From: an uncultured Collinsella sp.
GTDB taxonomy: Bacteria; Actinomycetota; Coriobacteriia; Coriobacteriales; Coriobacteriaceae
Length of the DNA: 51,507 bases
Assembly: GCA_900541245.1 (NCBI GenBank)
Contig: UQIS01000012.1
Span: 1 to 51,507 of the forward strand
Direction of reading: 5' to 3'
Shown: positions 42,273 through 51,435 of the stretch, piece by piece
Layout of the letters: each line of letters starts with the position of its first letter
Numbering within the stretch: the stretch's first letter is position 1
Notes under the pieces: generated by a model
Told to the model about the DNA's origin: nothing
Databases searched by the model: none
Seen by the model: only the letters and a program-made list of their open reading frames with translations
Translations under genes and position numbers: made by a program

Positions 42273-43405
42273 TCAATTTTAATCTCCCGCCTTATGTGGG
42301 CACGGAAATGGAATATGTTCGAGAGGCCTGCGCTGTCAATCGTAAGATTTGTGGTGATGGTCCTTTTACCAAAAAATGTAGCGAATGGCTCGAGAACCGT
42401 TTTAATTCCAATAAGATCCTGCTAACGACTAGCGGCACGAGCGCGCTTGAGCTTGCAGCAATCTTATGCGACCTACATCCTGGTGATGAGGTGATTCTGC
42501 CTAGCTTCACTTTCTCTTCTACTGCTACGGCTTTTCAAATGGTCGGCGCCACTTTGGTGTTTGTTGACGTGTGCCCTGACACAATGAATATTGATCCCGA
42601 TGCCATTGAGAGGGCGATAACTGATAAAACCAAGGTTGTCGTTCCTGTGCATTATGCTGGCGTTGCATGTGATATGGATCGAATCATGGACATCGCTACG
42701 CGCAACAACTTGTTGGTCGTTGAAGATGCGGCACAGGGTGTTTTGAGTTCTTATAAGGGTAAGGCTCTCGGCACTATTGGTCATTTTGGTTGCTATAGCT
42801 TTCATGAAACTAAGAACTATTCGATGGGCGAAGGTGGCGCGCTTTCTATTAACGACTCGCGTTACTGTGATCGTGCTGAAATTATTCGCGAAAAAGGGAC
42901 TAATCGTCAGCGCTTTTTTAGGGGTCAAGTAGACAAGTACACTTGGGTTGATCGTGGGTCGAGCTACCTGCCTTCTGACATGAATGCGGCCTATCTTTGG
43001 GCGCAGCTGGAGCATGCTGATGAAATTAATGAGAACCGACTCTCAACTTGGCATTTTTATCAGGAGTCTTTAAAGCCGCTTGCAGATGCCGGCAAGATTG
43101 AGCTCCCCTATATTCCTGAAGGCTGCGAACATAACGCGCATATGTTTTACATCAAGTGTAAAGATCTTAAGGAACGCGGTGATTTTATCTCTTACCTTAA
43201 GGATCATGGTGTCCAAGCTGTTTTCCATTACATTCCTTTGCATGATGCGCCTGCAGGAAAGATGTTTGGTCGTTTTGACGGGGAAGACAGGTTTACTACC
43301 TCTGAAAGCAATAGGCTTGTCAGGTTGCCTATGTACTATGGGCTAAGCGATGCCGATAGGCATCATGTTGCTGACGCTGTTCTTTCTTTTTACGCCACTC
43401 GATAG
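42269..43405 (+). CDS. wecE: DegT/DnrJ/EryC1 aminotransferase, dTDP-4-amino-4,6-dideoxygalactose transaminase-like (WecE/RffA)
   Basis: 378 aa. A sugar aminotransferase of fold type I. Seen: PPYVGTEMEYV (7-17), LTTSGTSALELAA (52-64), VEDAAQGVLSSYKGK (151-165), the PLP lysine in FHETKNYSMGEGGAL (K182), and the WecE-like end, where FHYIPLHDAPAGKMFGR lines the sugar site. The close match to WecE/RffA points to conversion of dTDP-4-keto-6-deoxyglucose to dTDP-Fuc4N. The ATG at 42269 overlaps the previous stop; an open extension to 42209 is not used. It ends the operon before a strong terminator. Confidence 0.88.
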   Translation: MINFNLPPYVGTEMEYVREACAVNRKICGDGPFTKKCSEWLENRFNSNKILLTTSGTSALELAAILCDLHPGDEVILPSFTFSSTATAFQMVGATLVFVDVCPDTMNIDPDAIERAITDKTKVVVPVHYAGVACDMDRIMDIATRNNLLVVEDAAQGVLSSYKGKALGTIGHFGCYSFHETKNYSMGEGGALSINDSRYCDRAEIIREKGTNRQRFFRGQVDKYTWVDRGSSYLPSDMNAAYLWAQLEHADEINENRLSTWHFYQESLKPLADAGKIELPYIPEGCEHNAHMFYIKCKDLKERGDFISYLKDHGVQAVFHYIPLHDAPAGKMFGRFDGEDRFTTSESNRLVRLPMYYGLSDADRHHVADAVLSFYATR

Positions 43406-43410
43406 ATATT

Positions 43411-43439
43411 AAAAGGCGGCTTCTGGCCGCCTTTTTCTT
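43411..43439 (+). terminator. Terminator of the amino-sugar operon
   Basis: A perfect nine-pair stem (43412-43420 with 43426-43434) runs into a T-rich tail. It lies six bases beyond the wecE-like stop and just before the next gene. Confidence 0.9.
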
Positions 43440-43452
43440 TTAAGGACTGTAT

Positions 43453-46400
43453 ATGCAAAAGAGTATCCAGCGCTATTTGTTGACCGCAATCTTTGCTATG
43501 TCACTTCTTTCTCTTTTTCTTGGTCATCCTGTTAACGCTTTTGCCGATAGCTCAGATGTAGATAACCTTTCGTTTATTTATATCGAGAAGAGTCACGTTG
43601 ACCTCGGAGATGCACAAAGAGTTGCTTTGGGCTTTGACGGGACGCCGTCGGATGAGCCTGTGGCACTGTATTGTGCAAATACTGCGTCTGAAGCCCTTAT
43701 CCGATTCGATGTCACTTCCAGTGCTGACAACACATATCTTTTCTCTTCGAGCGTCTCTGCCGCTGGTGTTTATTCCTTGCTTAAGGTGGAGTATGCCTTT
43801 GGAGCAACTCGTTTTTTTCCTGATGAAATTTCTGATCAGATGTTTAGTGCCGGTGAGGTAGCTGCACCGTATCGATTGCTGTCTGGTGGCGACTCGGACG
43901 ATCAGCTTGAGTCCGTGTTTACAGACGACACGGGCGCTTCGTTTGATTCGTTGGAATCCGCTGTTGATGCCATTTCGGAAAATTCAGCCCGGGCACGCAA
44001 TTGGGTCTTTGTTTTAGACGCAGGTCATGGCGGTTGGGATTCCGGCGCCGTCGGCAATGGTCTTCGTGAGAAGGATCTTACACTACAAATCGCGCGTTAT
44101 TGCCGCGATGAACTCCAGAAATACGCTGGTGTTCGAGTTATTATGACGCGTGATTCCGACGCTTCCGTCACTGGGGTTGCCAACACTACAAACGAGCTCA
44201 TTGCTCGGGCGCAAATCGCGAGAGACAGCAAAGCCACTTTGTTCATGAGCTTTCATATCAACTCGGGTGGTGGTACCGGAGCGGAAATTTGGATTCCGAG
44301 GCAAGCTAGCTGGTATTCTTCATTTAATGAACTCGGAGAGTCTCTGGGTCAAGATGTCTTGAACAGACTTGCATCTGTTGGTCTTGTTAGCCGTGGCACA
44401 AAAAATGATTATTACGATTTTAACGGTAAACAATTGTATTACCCGGATGGTAGTAATGCAGACAGCCTTGCTGTCATTAGAAACTGCCGCCAGTATGGCA
44501 TTCCGGCGGTTTTGGTCGAACATGGTTTCATCGACAATAGTTATGACGCCGGACTTTTGGCCAACTCGCTATACCTTCAAAAAATGGGTCAGGCAGATGC
44601 TCTGGCTATTGCTAAACAGTTCGGCCTTTCGAAGGAAGCTAAACCTGATCCGGTGGTTTCCGAGATGCGCAACGGCAAAATCAAGTTGAGCTGGGATTCG
44701 GTCCCCAATGCATCTAAGTATGCGATTGCTCTGTGCAAGAGCGATGGCAGCTTTGATACCTATACGTATGATTGCACAGGAACTTCCTATGAAATCGATG
44801 GGCTTGAAAACGGGAAGACATATACATTTCTCGTTCAGGCTTATGCCAATGATCTTTGGAATACCTTTACGACTGACGATTATTTAACTTGTAAACTGGT
44901 TCCATCCCCCGAGGCCTCTGCCGAGGCGACCGGCGACGGTGAGGTCACCGTCTCCTGGAAGGCCGTCGCCGGCGCCGAGCGCTACGCCGTCGCCGAGAAG
45001 ATGGCCGACGGCTCCTACAGGACCTACACGCTCGACGAGAAGGGCACCTCCTTCAAGGTCTCCGACCTCGCCAACGGCGTGACCCACCGCTTCCTGGTCC
45101 AGGCCCGGGTCGACGGCTCCTGGTCGTCGGCCGCCGACGGCTACCTGTGCTCCGCCGCCCCGTCGGGCACCGTCAGGCCCAAGGTCTCCGCGAAGGCCGG
45201 CGACGGGTCGGTCCAGCTCACCTGGGGCCACGTGCCCGGAGCGACCCGCTACGCGGTCGCCGTCCGCCAGGGGTCCGGCTACAAGACCTACACGCTCGGC
45301 TGCGAGAAGGAGTCCTACACCGTGAAGGGCCTCTCGAACGGCACTTCCTACAAGTTCCTGGTCCAGGCCTGGAACGGATCGTCCTGGTCGCCCTTCTCCG
45401 AGTCCGACCTCGTGGCGTGCCGCCCGTCGGACCCCAGGGCCCCCGAGGCCTCTGCCGAGGCGACCGGCGACGGTGAGGTCACCGTCTCCTGGAAGGCCGT
45501 CGCCGGCGCCGAGCGCTACGCCGTCGCCGAGAAGATGGCCGACGGCTCCTACAGGACCTACACGCTCGACGAGAAGGGCACCTCCTTCAAGGTCTCCGAC
45601 CTCGCCAACGGCGTGACCCACCGCTTCCTGGTCCAGGCCCGGGTCGACGGCTCCTGGTCGTCGGCCGCCGACGGCTACCTGTGCTCCGCCGCCCCGTCGG
45701 GCACCGTCAGGCCCAAGGTCTCCGCGAAGGCCGGCGACGGGTCGGTCCAGCTCACCTGGGGCCACGTGCCCGGAGCGACCCGCTACGCGGTCGCCGTCCG
45801 CCAGGGGTCCGGCTACAAGACCTACACGCTCGGCTGCGAGAAGGAGTCCTACACCGTGAAGGGCCTCTCGAACGGCACTTCCTACAAGTTCCTGGTCCAG
45901 GCCTGGAACGGATCGTCCTGGTCGCCCTTCTCCGAGTCCGACCTCGTGGCGTGCGTAACTTTGGGCACTCCGATTATGGGAAAGTCTGCCGCTTCGGTTT
46001 CGAGCATGGTTTCCTTGTACAACTCTACTGGACATACCTATCCGACTATTTATGCCTCCAAGGGCGCAACAACTATTAATGACTTTTGCCAGATAGTATT
46101 AGAGGAAGCGAATGCTGAAGGTGTTAAAGCAGAAGTTCTGTTTGCTCAGGCTATGCTCGAAACCGGATGGCTTAAATTTGGCGGTAGCGTAAAAGCAGAA
46201 CAATGCAACTTCGGTGGAATTGGCGCTGTGAATGCAACTGTGGGTGGAGCAACATTTGGTAGTGTCCGAATCGGTCTTCGTGCTCAGGTTCAGCATCTAA
46301 AAGCCTATGCTTCGAAAGAGCCCTTGAATAACGCTTGTGCTGATCCGCGTTTTGATAAGGTCGAGCGCGGTATTGCACCGTGCGTTGAGGATTTAAATGG

Positions 46401-46467
46401 TCGCTGGGCAGTACCCGGCGAAGGGTATGGGCAGCGTATCGCCCATATCGCAACGCAGAGTATTTAA
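43453..46467 (+). CDS. N-acetylmuramoyl-L-alanine amidase with FN3-like modules and C-terminal glucosaminidase
   Basis: 1004 aa, secreted (signal peptide 1-31). Residues about 185-390 are a zinc amidase (Amidase_3): VLDAGHGGWDSGA (H about 192), REKDLT (E about 205), MSFHIN (H about 267) and VEHGFIDN (E about 355). Five FN3-like modules follow (about 397-834). The C-terminal domain (about 845-1004) is glucosaminidase-like, with the catalytic glutamate in AQAMLETGWLKFGG (E about 901) and CNFGGIGAVN. It should cut both the glycan and the amide link of peptidoglycan, perhaps during division or wall turnover. Modules 2-5 sit in a GC-rich cassette duplicated at DNA level; the rest of the gene is AT-richer. 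RBS AAGGA precedes the ATG. Confidence 0.9.
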   Translation: MQKSIQRYLLTAIFAMSLLSLFLGHPVNAFADSSDVDNLSFIYIEKSHVDLGDAQRVALGFDGTPSDEPVALYCANTASEALIRFDVTSSADNTYLFSSSVSAAGVYSLLKVEYAFGATRFFPDEISDQMFSAGEVAAPYRLLSGGDSDDQLESVFTDDTGASFDSLESAVDAISENSARARNWVFVLDAGHGGWDSGAVGNGLREKDLTLQIARYCRDELQKYAGVRVIMTRDSDASVTGVANTTNELIARAQIARDSKATLFMSFHINSGGGTGAEIWIPRQASWYSSFNELGESLGQDVLNRLASVGLVSRGTKNDYYDFNGKQLYYPDGSNADSLAVIRNCRQYGIPAVLVEHGFIDNSYDAGLLANSLYLQKMGQADALAIAKQFGLSKEAKPDPVVSEMRNGKIKLSWDSVPNASKYAIALCKSDGSFDTYTYDCTGTSYEIDGLENGKTYTFLVQAYANDLWNTFTTDDYLTCKLVPSPEASAEATGDGEVTVSWKAVAGAERYAVAEKMADGSYRTYTLDEKGTSFKVSDLANGVTHRFLVQARVDGSWSSAADGYLCSAAPSGTVRPKVSAKAGDGSVQLTWGHVPGATRYAVAVRQGSGYKTYTLGCEKESYTVKGLSNGTSYKFLVQAWNGSSWSPFSESDLVACRPSDPRAPEASAEATGDGEVTVSWKAVAGAERYAVAEKMADGSYRTYTLDEKGTSFKVSDLANGVTHRFLVQARVDGSWSSAADGYLCSAAPSGTVRPKVSAKAGDGSVQLTWGHVPGATRYAVAVRQGSGYKTYTLGCEKESYTVKGLSNGTSYKFLVQAWNGSSWSPFSESDLVACVTLGTPIMGKSAASVSSMVSLYNSTGHTYPTIYASKGATTINDFCQIVLEEANAEGVKAEVLFAQAMLETGWLKFGGSVKAEQCNFGGIGAVNATVGGATFGSVRIGLRAQVQHLKAYASKEPLNNACADPRFDKVERGIAPCVEDLNGRWAVPGEGYGQRIAHIATQSI
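44907..45954 (+). repeat. Perfect 514-bp direct repeat, period 534, in GC-rich cassette
   Basis: Bases 44907-45420 recur at 45441-45954, separated by 20 bases, with no difference that I can see. Each copy codes for two different modules. The GC-rich block begins and ends sharply within the gene. Confidence 0.95.
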
Positions 46468-46498
46468 TCAGATTGCTAACGTTGTTGAGGTCTAGTAT

Positions 46499-48901
46499 AT
46501 GAAGCTGCTGCTCCTATTTTTAATGATGTTTGCCGGGTTATGGTTCTTCGCAGAGCTTGTGATGAAAATGGGGCTTATCTCCAAGTGTAGGGATAAAACC
46601 AATCGGTTTTATTGGGCATTGCTATTCCTATGCACAACGCTTGTTGTGCTGTTTGTTTACCGCAAGTTCATTTTTGGCGATATCGTCTATGCATTCAACG
46701 ACATTGGGAGCGATACCACCCAGCAGTACATCCCGTTGTATCTAGATTTGATTCATGATTTTCAAAGAGGGAACGTATCTGTATGGAACCAGAATTACGG
46801 ACTTGGATGCAGTAGGCTTGTTTACCAGTCTCTATACTTCGACCCTTTTAATTTGATACTAATTCCATCGTGTGTATATTTGGGCGATTGGTTTTTACCA
46901 TATGCACTGATTTCTATCCAGATTGCTAAGGTTTATATTGCCTCGATAGGTTTCTATATCTTCCTTAGTTTTTATGGCTTTAAGGAACCAGCTAAAATTG
47001 TATCGTCTCTTGTGTATTCGATTAATGGATACCTAGTTCTTTGGGGAAATCACTATTTTCTTGGTAATGCATGCCTCTTTGTTCTTTTAATTCTGGTTGG
47101 CATCGAACTGTATTTCGATAATCGATCTCGTCTTGGACGATTGCTTCTTTCGGCTGGCGTGGCGCTCGTCACCCTTCTCAGTGTATATATTTCGTTTATG
47201 ACATTGGTGCCCTGTGCAATTTATGCATTATTGCGAGGGGTCTATCTGAATGAAAGCTGGTCAAAGGGCTTCAAATCGTTTTCCGATTTTATATTGCCAG
47301 TTGTAGGGGGATTGCTCGTTTCAGCAGTCGTTTCAGTTCCCGTCGCATATTTGTTGCTGTTCGATTCCAGCCGAATATCTGGCGGACCGTCTCTTCAGTC
47401 AAAGGTGCTGACCGCACTCTCTTCCAATGTTGGATTGGGAGACTTGCGTTTATTTTTACTTCGAGTAATGGGTAATAATTATGCTGGAACCTGGTCTTCA
47501 GACTTTGGTTCTTCGAATTACTATGAGCTTCCTCAGATTGGGTGCTCTGGTGTTATTTATTCATTTATATTTCTATATCTTGTTTGGCTGCTCTCTTCCA
47601 AAAGATCTAGAACGCGCAACATCGTTCTCGGCATTGCCCTTGTGTTGCCCTGCCTATATCTGATTAATACTTTTTTCCCTGCATTTTTAAATGTATTTTC
47701 TGAGGTCAAGTATCGGTCATCCTTTTTCATTCCGGTTTGCTGCTGCTTGGTGATAGCAGTTGTGTTTGATCAGCTCCAGAGTGCTCACTTTTATTCAAAA
47801 CCGAGTATTCTCGTTGCTTTATTAATTAGCTTGGTAATTAGCGTTCTTTGTTGTATTGGCAACGAAGGCGACGCAAAGGCGCTTTCGTTGTTTTTGATGT
47901 TTGTCTGTATTGCGCTTATTGCATGTTTGTTGCTATCGGTAAAGTCCTTTGTTCGATTTGTCCTCATCTTGTCAATATCTGCCGTCTCGCTTTCTATGGC
48001 TGATGCTTATGTTTCCGTCACTTGTCGCACGCACTTGAAAAAGGACTCATTTCCTACTTATCAACTCGTCGAGTCTGGAATCTCGGCAAATGCTCTTAAT
48101 TACGTTATGGATAATGATTCAAGTGTTTACAGGATGGACAAGACATTTTCTGAATGGTCAGTCTTTCAAGATGGCTTAATCCAAAATTATGATGGAGTTA
48201 CTTCCTATAATTCCACCCGGCCAAAAGAGGAGATTTCTCTACTGGATGCTTTTTGGCAGGGCAATACTGATGGGACCCCTTCACATGTATATTCCGCATT
48301 CTTTTTTGATCAAAACGAAGGTGATGCAGCCGGTTTATTTGGAGTCAAGTACGTTTTATCTGGTGATGAATTAAGCTATGACTGGCTTGATTTGGTTGAA
48401 GTAATTGATCATATATACATTTACAAAAATCGTCATTACTCGTTTGGAACGTTTTATTCTAATGTGAGAAAGGAAAATGACTGCATCAATGGAAATCATA
48501 ATTCCTTATGGGATTGTCTGAATAGCGGCGAGGCCATAGTTGATGACGATAGCTATGCCAAGCTCGACCGAACCTTAAACAACGATCATGATTCCAAGGT
48601 GTCGTCAGTCAATGTCACTCAGGTTGATGAAGGACGTTACGATGTATCCGTTTCTTCAGACAACGATGGGCTCGTGATGGTGCCGGTGCTCTCCAGCCCT
48701 GGTTGGCGTGCATTTGTTGACGGTTCAGAGGCGAAGTGTATAACAGTAAATTACGGGTTTATTTCTACCGCTGTCTCCAAGGGCGAGCATCACGTTGAAT
48801 TTGTATACATACCGTATGGTTTAATGTTAGGTATCTTCTTAAGTCTCTTAGGTCTGTTTATTGTTTGTGTGGTTGTCGCTACGCCTTTTCGGCGTGGCTA
48901 A
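46499..48901 (+). CDS. YfhO-family polytopic GT-C membrane protein
   Basis: 800 aa. About twelve hydrophobic segments occupy the first 500 residues, with the N-terminal loop FNDIGSDTTQQYIPLYLDL (acidic pair typical of GT-C active sites) and VWNQNYGLGCSRLVYQSLYFDPFN as in YfhO proteins. A large extracellular C-terminal region (about 510-770) with SSPGWRAFVDG precedes a last membrane helix. YfhO is known to use an undecaprenyl-phosphate sugar to glycosylate wall polymers outside the cell, together with a GtrB/CsbB-type transferase and a flippase. The matching partners are encoded at 38449 and 41559-42272. AGGT-type ribosome site before ATG 46499. Confidence 0.88.
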   Translation: MKLLLLFLMMFAGLWFFAELVMKMGLISKCRDKTNRFYWALLFLCTTLVVLFVYRKFIFGDIVYAFNDIGSDTTQQYIPLYLDLIHDFQRGNVSVWNQNYGLGCSRLVYQSLYFDPFNLILIPSCVYLGDWFLPYALISIQIAKVYIASIGFYIFLSFYGFKEPAKIVSSLVYSINGYLVLWGNHYFLGNACLFVLLILVGIELYFDNRSRLGRLLLSAGVALVTLLSVYISFMTLVPCAIYALLRGVYLNESWSKGFKSFSDFILPVVGGLLVSAVVSVPVAYLLLFDSSRISGGPSLQSKVLTALSSNVGLGDLRLFLLRVMGNNYAGTWSSDFGSSNYYELPQIGCSGVIYSFIFLYLVWLLSSKRSRTRNIVLGIALVLPCLYLINTFFPAFLNVFSEVKYRSSFFIPVCCCLVIAVVFDQLQSAHFYSKPSILVALLISLVISVLCCIGNEGDAKALSLFLMFVCIALIACLLLSVKSFVRFVLILSISAVSLSMADAYVSVTCRTHLKKDSFPTYQLVESGISANALNYVMDNDSSVYRMDKTFSEWSVFQDGLIQNYDGVTSYNSTRPKEEISLLDAFWQGNTDGTPSHVYSAFFFDQNEGDAAGLFGVKYVLSGDELSYDWLDLVEVIDHIYIYKNRHYSFGTFYSNVRKENDCINGNHNSLWDCLNSGEAIVDDDSYAKLDRTLNNDHDSKVSSVNVTQVDEGRYDVSVSSDNDGLVMVPVLSSPGWRAFVDGSEAKCITVNYGFISTAVSKGEHHVEFVYIPYGLMLGIFLSLLGLFIVCVVVATPFRRG

Positions 48902-48917
48902 TGTGTAGGTGATTGTA

Positions 48918-51269
48918 ATGAAGCTAGTGGCTACTGTCCGCGGCTGCGGAACTGTATATTTCGCTCTTGATGGTGAACTTCCTGCCTCTTATGCTGTCGA
49001 CGTGGTTTCTAAGTCTGGTAATTTGATCCCGTATTCAAGTCACTTAATTGACTCATTGCTTGTAATTGCAATTCCTTTGCTTGAGGGTGAAGATTTCAAT
49101 CTATCTGTGTTTTCTAGTAATCAAAAATTGAATCGGTTATTTAGTAAGAACTTCGGATGGGATGAAATTAAGTGGATTTCACGATTCAATTATCGATTTA
49201 AGTCATCGTTGTCTTATTTAATTCGCGACTCAGATCGTCAGGTCTATTCAAATCAAATTCATGTGAGACCCACTATTCTCTTGAAATCAGCAGATGGCTC
49301 TGAGTTAATATGCAAAGGAGTTATTTGTTATCCCAATAGTGAGATTTTAGCTCGACTCGACGTTATTGATTCAGATGGCAGGGCGTTAGCGTATAAACCG
49401 GATTTTGGAAGAACCAATACCATTGATATGGGTGGGCTTAAGAGGAAAGAGACCTCTTTTAGCCTTCGTTTGTCGGTCGGTCCGAAGAGCTATTGCCTAG
49501 TCGCTAATGTTGAATCAAAGTCCGTCCAGACTGGTTTTCTGTGCTTTGATCCTGCATCTGTTGAGTTTTATTCAGATGTCTGTTCTCCACATTTTTATAA
49601 GGCGTCTTCGCCGGGTTTGTATTCTGAATTTTGTGCAAAGCGGCATGACTATTTGGCAATGCTTGATTCGTGTGACTTTGATACGAGTTGTTCGCTGAAA
49701 TTCAGTATCGTTGTGCCACTGTATAAGACCCCTCTTAAGTTTCTTCATGAGATGATTGATTCCGTTCTCAATCAGATTTATCCAAATTGGGAGCTTATTT
49801 TGATTAACTCAACACCTGATTGTGTTGAGCTGTGTTCAGCTTTGGATCAATTGAAAGATGAGCGCATTAAGGTCGTCACTCTAGATTCGAATAAGGGTAT
49901 TTCGGGGAACACTAACTTTGGCATTGCTGAAGCAAAGGGCGATTATGTCGTGTTTTTCGACCACGACGATACGCTCGATCCATTTGCTCTTTATAGATAC
50001 GCAGAGCGAATTCAGGACTGTCCTGATACTGATGCACTGTATTGCGATGAGGACTTCTTAAATGAGGTCGGTGAGTATGTGGCCCCTCATTTCAAGTCTG
50101 ATTTCAATCTAGATCTGCTTCGCGTTCATAACTACATAACTCATCTGCTTTGCGTTCGTGCCTCGTTCGCTAAAGAACTGATGCTACGGAAAGAGTTCGA
50201 TGGAGCTCAAGACTATGATTTTCTGTTGCGTTTAGTAGAGAGAACTCAGAATATCTATCATGTCCCTGAGGTTCTCTACCATTGGAGAATTAGCGATACG
50301 TCAACTGCGAAGAGTGCGGGAAATAAGAACTATGCCGATGATGCTGGCAGAAGGGCACTGCAAGAGCATTTGGATCGCTGCGGTCTGAACGGTACTGCGG
50401 AGTTAACTGATTCTGCCTGTTTCTATCACATTGCCTACGCTCTTAATGAAGAGCCCTTGGTCAGTATCGTTATCCCCAATAAAGATAGTGTTGAGGTCTT
50501 ACGCCGCTGCATTGACTCTATTGAGGAAAAAACTGATTACCGCAACTTCGAGATTCTGGTTGTTGAGAATAATAGTACAGAGGACGTGACATTTGAGTAT
50601 TACCGCACCGTTTCCGAGCAATATGAGAACGTTCGCATTGCAACATGGGATGGTCCGTTTAATTACTCCGCTATCAATAATTATGGCGTTGGACTGACAT
50701 CCGGCAAATACCTGCTGTTCTTGAATAATGACACTGAGGTTATTGAGAGCGGCTGGCTTTCTTCAATGCTGTCTTTCTGTCAGCGTGATGATGTTGGAGC
50801 GGTCGGTGCAAAGCTGCTGTATCCAGATGATACGGTGCAGCATGCAGGCGTAATGATGATATGTTGTAGAAATGAAGGCGAAATGGGCGGCCCCATTCAC
50901 GTATTCAACAATCTTGACCGGGATGATCCGGGCTACATGCGCCGTGCTGTTATTTCACAAGACTTAAGCGCCGTTACCGCTGCGTGTATGATGACAAAGC
51001 GCTCCGTATTTGAAGAGCTTAATGGGTTTAACGAAGACTTCGAAGTCGCGTTTAATGACGTTGATTTCTGCCTGAGGGTTCGTTCACTCAATAAGTTAGT
51101 TGTTTTCGATGCAGATGCGCTTCTGTATCATTATGAATCTTTTAGTCGCGGCTATGAGACCGGTGAGAAGAAAGTTCGATTTATGCGCGAACAGGGTAAA
51201 TTGCGCACTGCGTGGGCGGAGTACTATGTCAATGGCGACCCGTATCACGGTCCGATGAGCACTATGTAG
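48918..51269 (+). CDS. Double-headed GT2 glycosyltransferase C'
   Basis: 783 aa, same layout as the gene at 29152. An N-terminal beta-rich part (1-255) is followed by GT domain 1 from about 260 (FSIVVPLYKTPLKFLHEM; metal motif FDHDDTLDP near 347; GAQDYDFLLRL) and GT domain 2 from about 512 (VSIVIPNKDSVEVLRRC; NNDTEV near 602; FNDVDFCLRVRSL). Low-GC coding compared with its homologue. The ATG at 48918 stands seven bases after AGGTG; a GTG at 48909 is the alternative. A strong terminator follows. It probably extends a surface polysaccharide. Confidence 0.88.
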   Translation: MKLVATVRGCGTVYFALDGELPASYAVDVVSKSGNLIPYSSHLIDSLLVIAIPLLEGEDFNLSVFSSNQKLNRLFSKNFGWDEIKWISRFNYRFKSSLSYLIRDSDRQVYSNQIHVRPTILLKSADGSELICKGVICYPNSEILARLDVIDSDGRALAYKPDFGRTNTIDMGGLKRKETSFSLRLSVGPKSYCLVANVESKSVQTGFLCFDPASVEFYSDVCSPHFYKASSPGLYSEFCAKRHDYLAMLDSCDFDTSCSLKFSIVVPLYKTPLKFLHEMIDSVLNQIYPNWELILINSTPDCVELCSALDQLKDERIKVVTLDSNKGISGNTNFGIAEAKGDYVVFFDHDDTLDPFALYRYAERIQDCPDTDALYCDEDFLNEVGEYVAPHFKSDFNLDLLRVHNYITHLLCVRASFAKELMLRKEFDGAQDYDFLLRLVERTQNIYHVPEVLYHWRISDTSTAKSAGNKNYADDAGRRALQEHLDRCGLNGTAELTDSACFYHIAYALNEEPLVSIVIPNKDSVEVLRRCIDSIEEKTDYRNFEILVVENNSTEDVTFEYYRTVSEQYENVRIATWDGPFNYSAINNYGVGLTSGKYLLFLNNDTEVIESGWLSSMLSFCQRDDVGAVGAKLLYPDDTVQHAGVMMICCRNEGEMGGPIHVFNNLDRDDPGYMRRAVISQDLSAVTAACMMTKRSVFEELNGFNEDFEVAFNDVDFCLRVRSLNKLVVFDADALLYHYESFSRGYETGEKKVRFMREQGKLRTAWAEYYVNGDPYHGPMSTM

Positions 51270-51273
51270 ATTG

Positions 51274-51316
51274 AAGTAAAGCTCTGGCGACACAATAAGT
51301 CGCCAGAGCTTTACTT
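51274..51316. terminator. Bidirectional terminator after the last GT gene
   Basis: A perfect 18-pair stem (51274-51291 with 51299-51316, loop of 7) starts five bases after the stop. The outermost pairs are AAGTAAA/TTTACTT, so no long T-run, but the stem is very strong. Confidence 0.75.
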
Positions 51317-51435
51317 GTGAAACAGTTTTCCGAATATACCACTCTGCTTTTTGTTGATTTGATTGCAGATAGATATAACATCCGAGAGGTCCAGTTTATT
51401 TGCAATGAAGTGGATACTTTTTGCCCCTGTGGGGG

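Noticed and set aside
35655..45954. CRISPR array
   Set aside because: The direct repeats are long, in frame and protein-coding; no short repeats with regular unique spacers are seen anywhere in the window.
44884..46035. A 383-codon frame opposite the amidase repeats
   Set aside because: It only mirrors the GC-rich module array and repeats with the same period.
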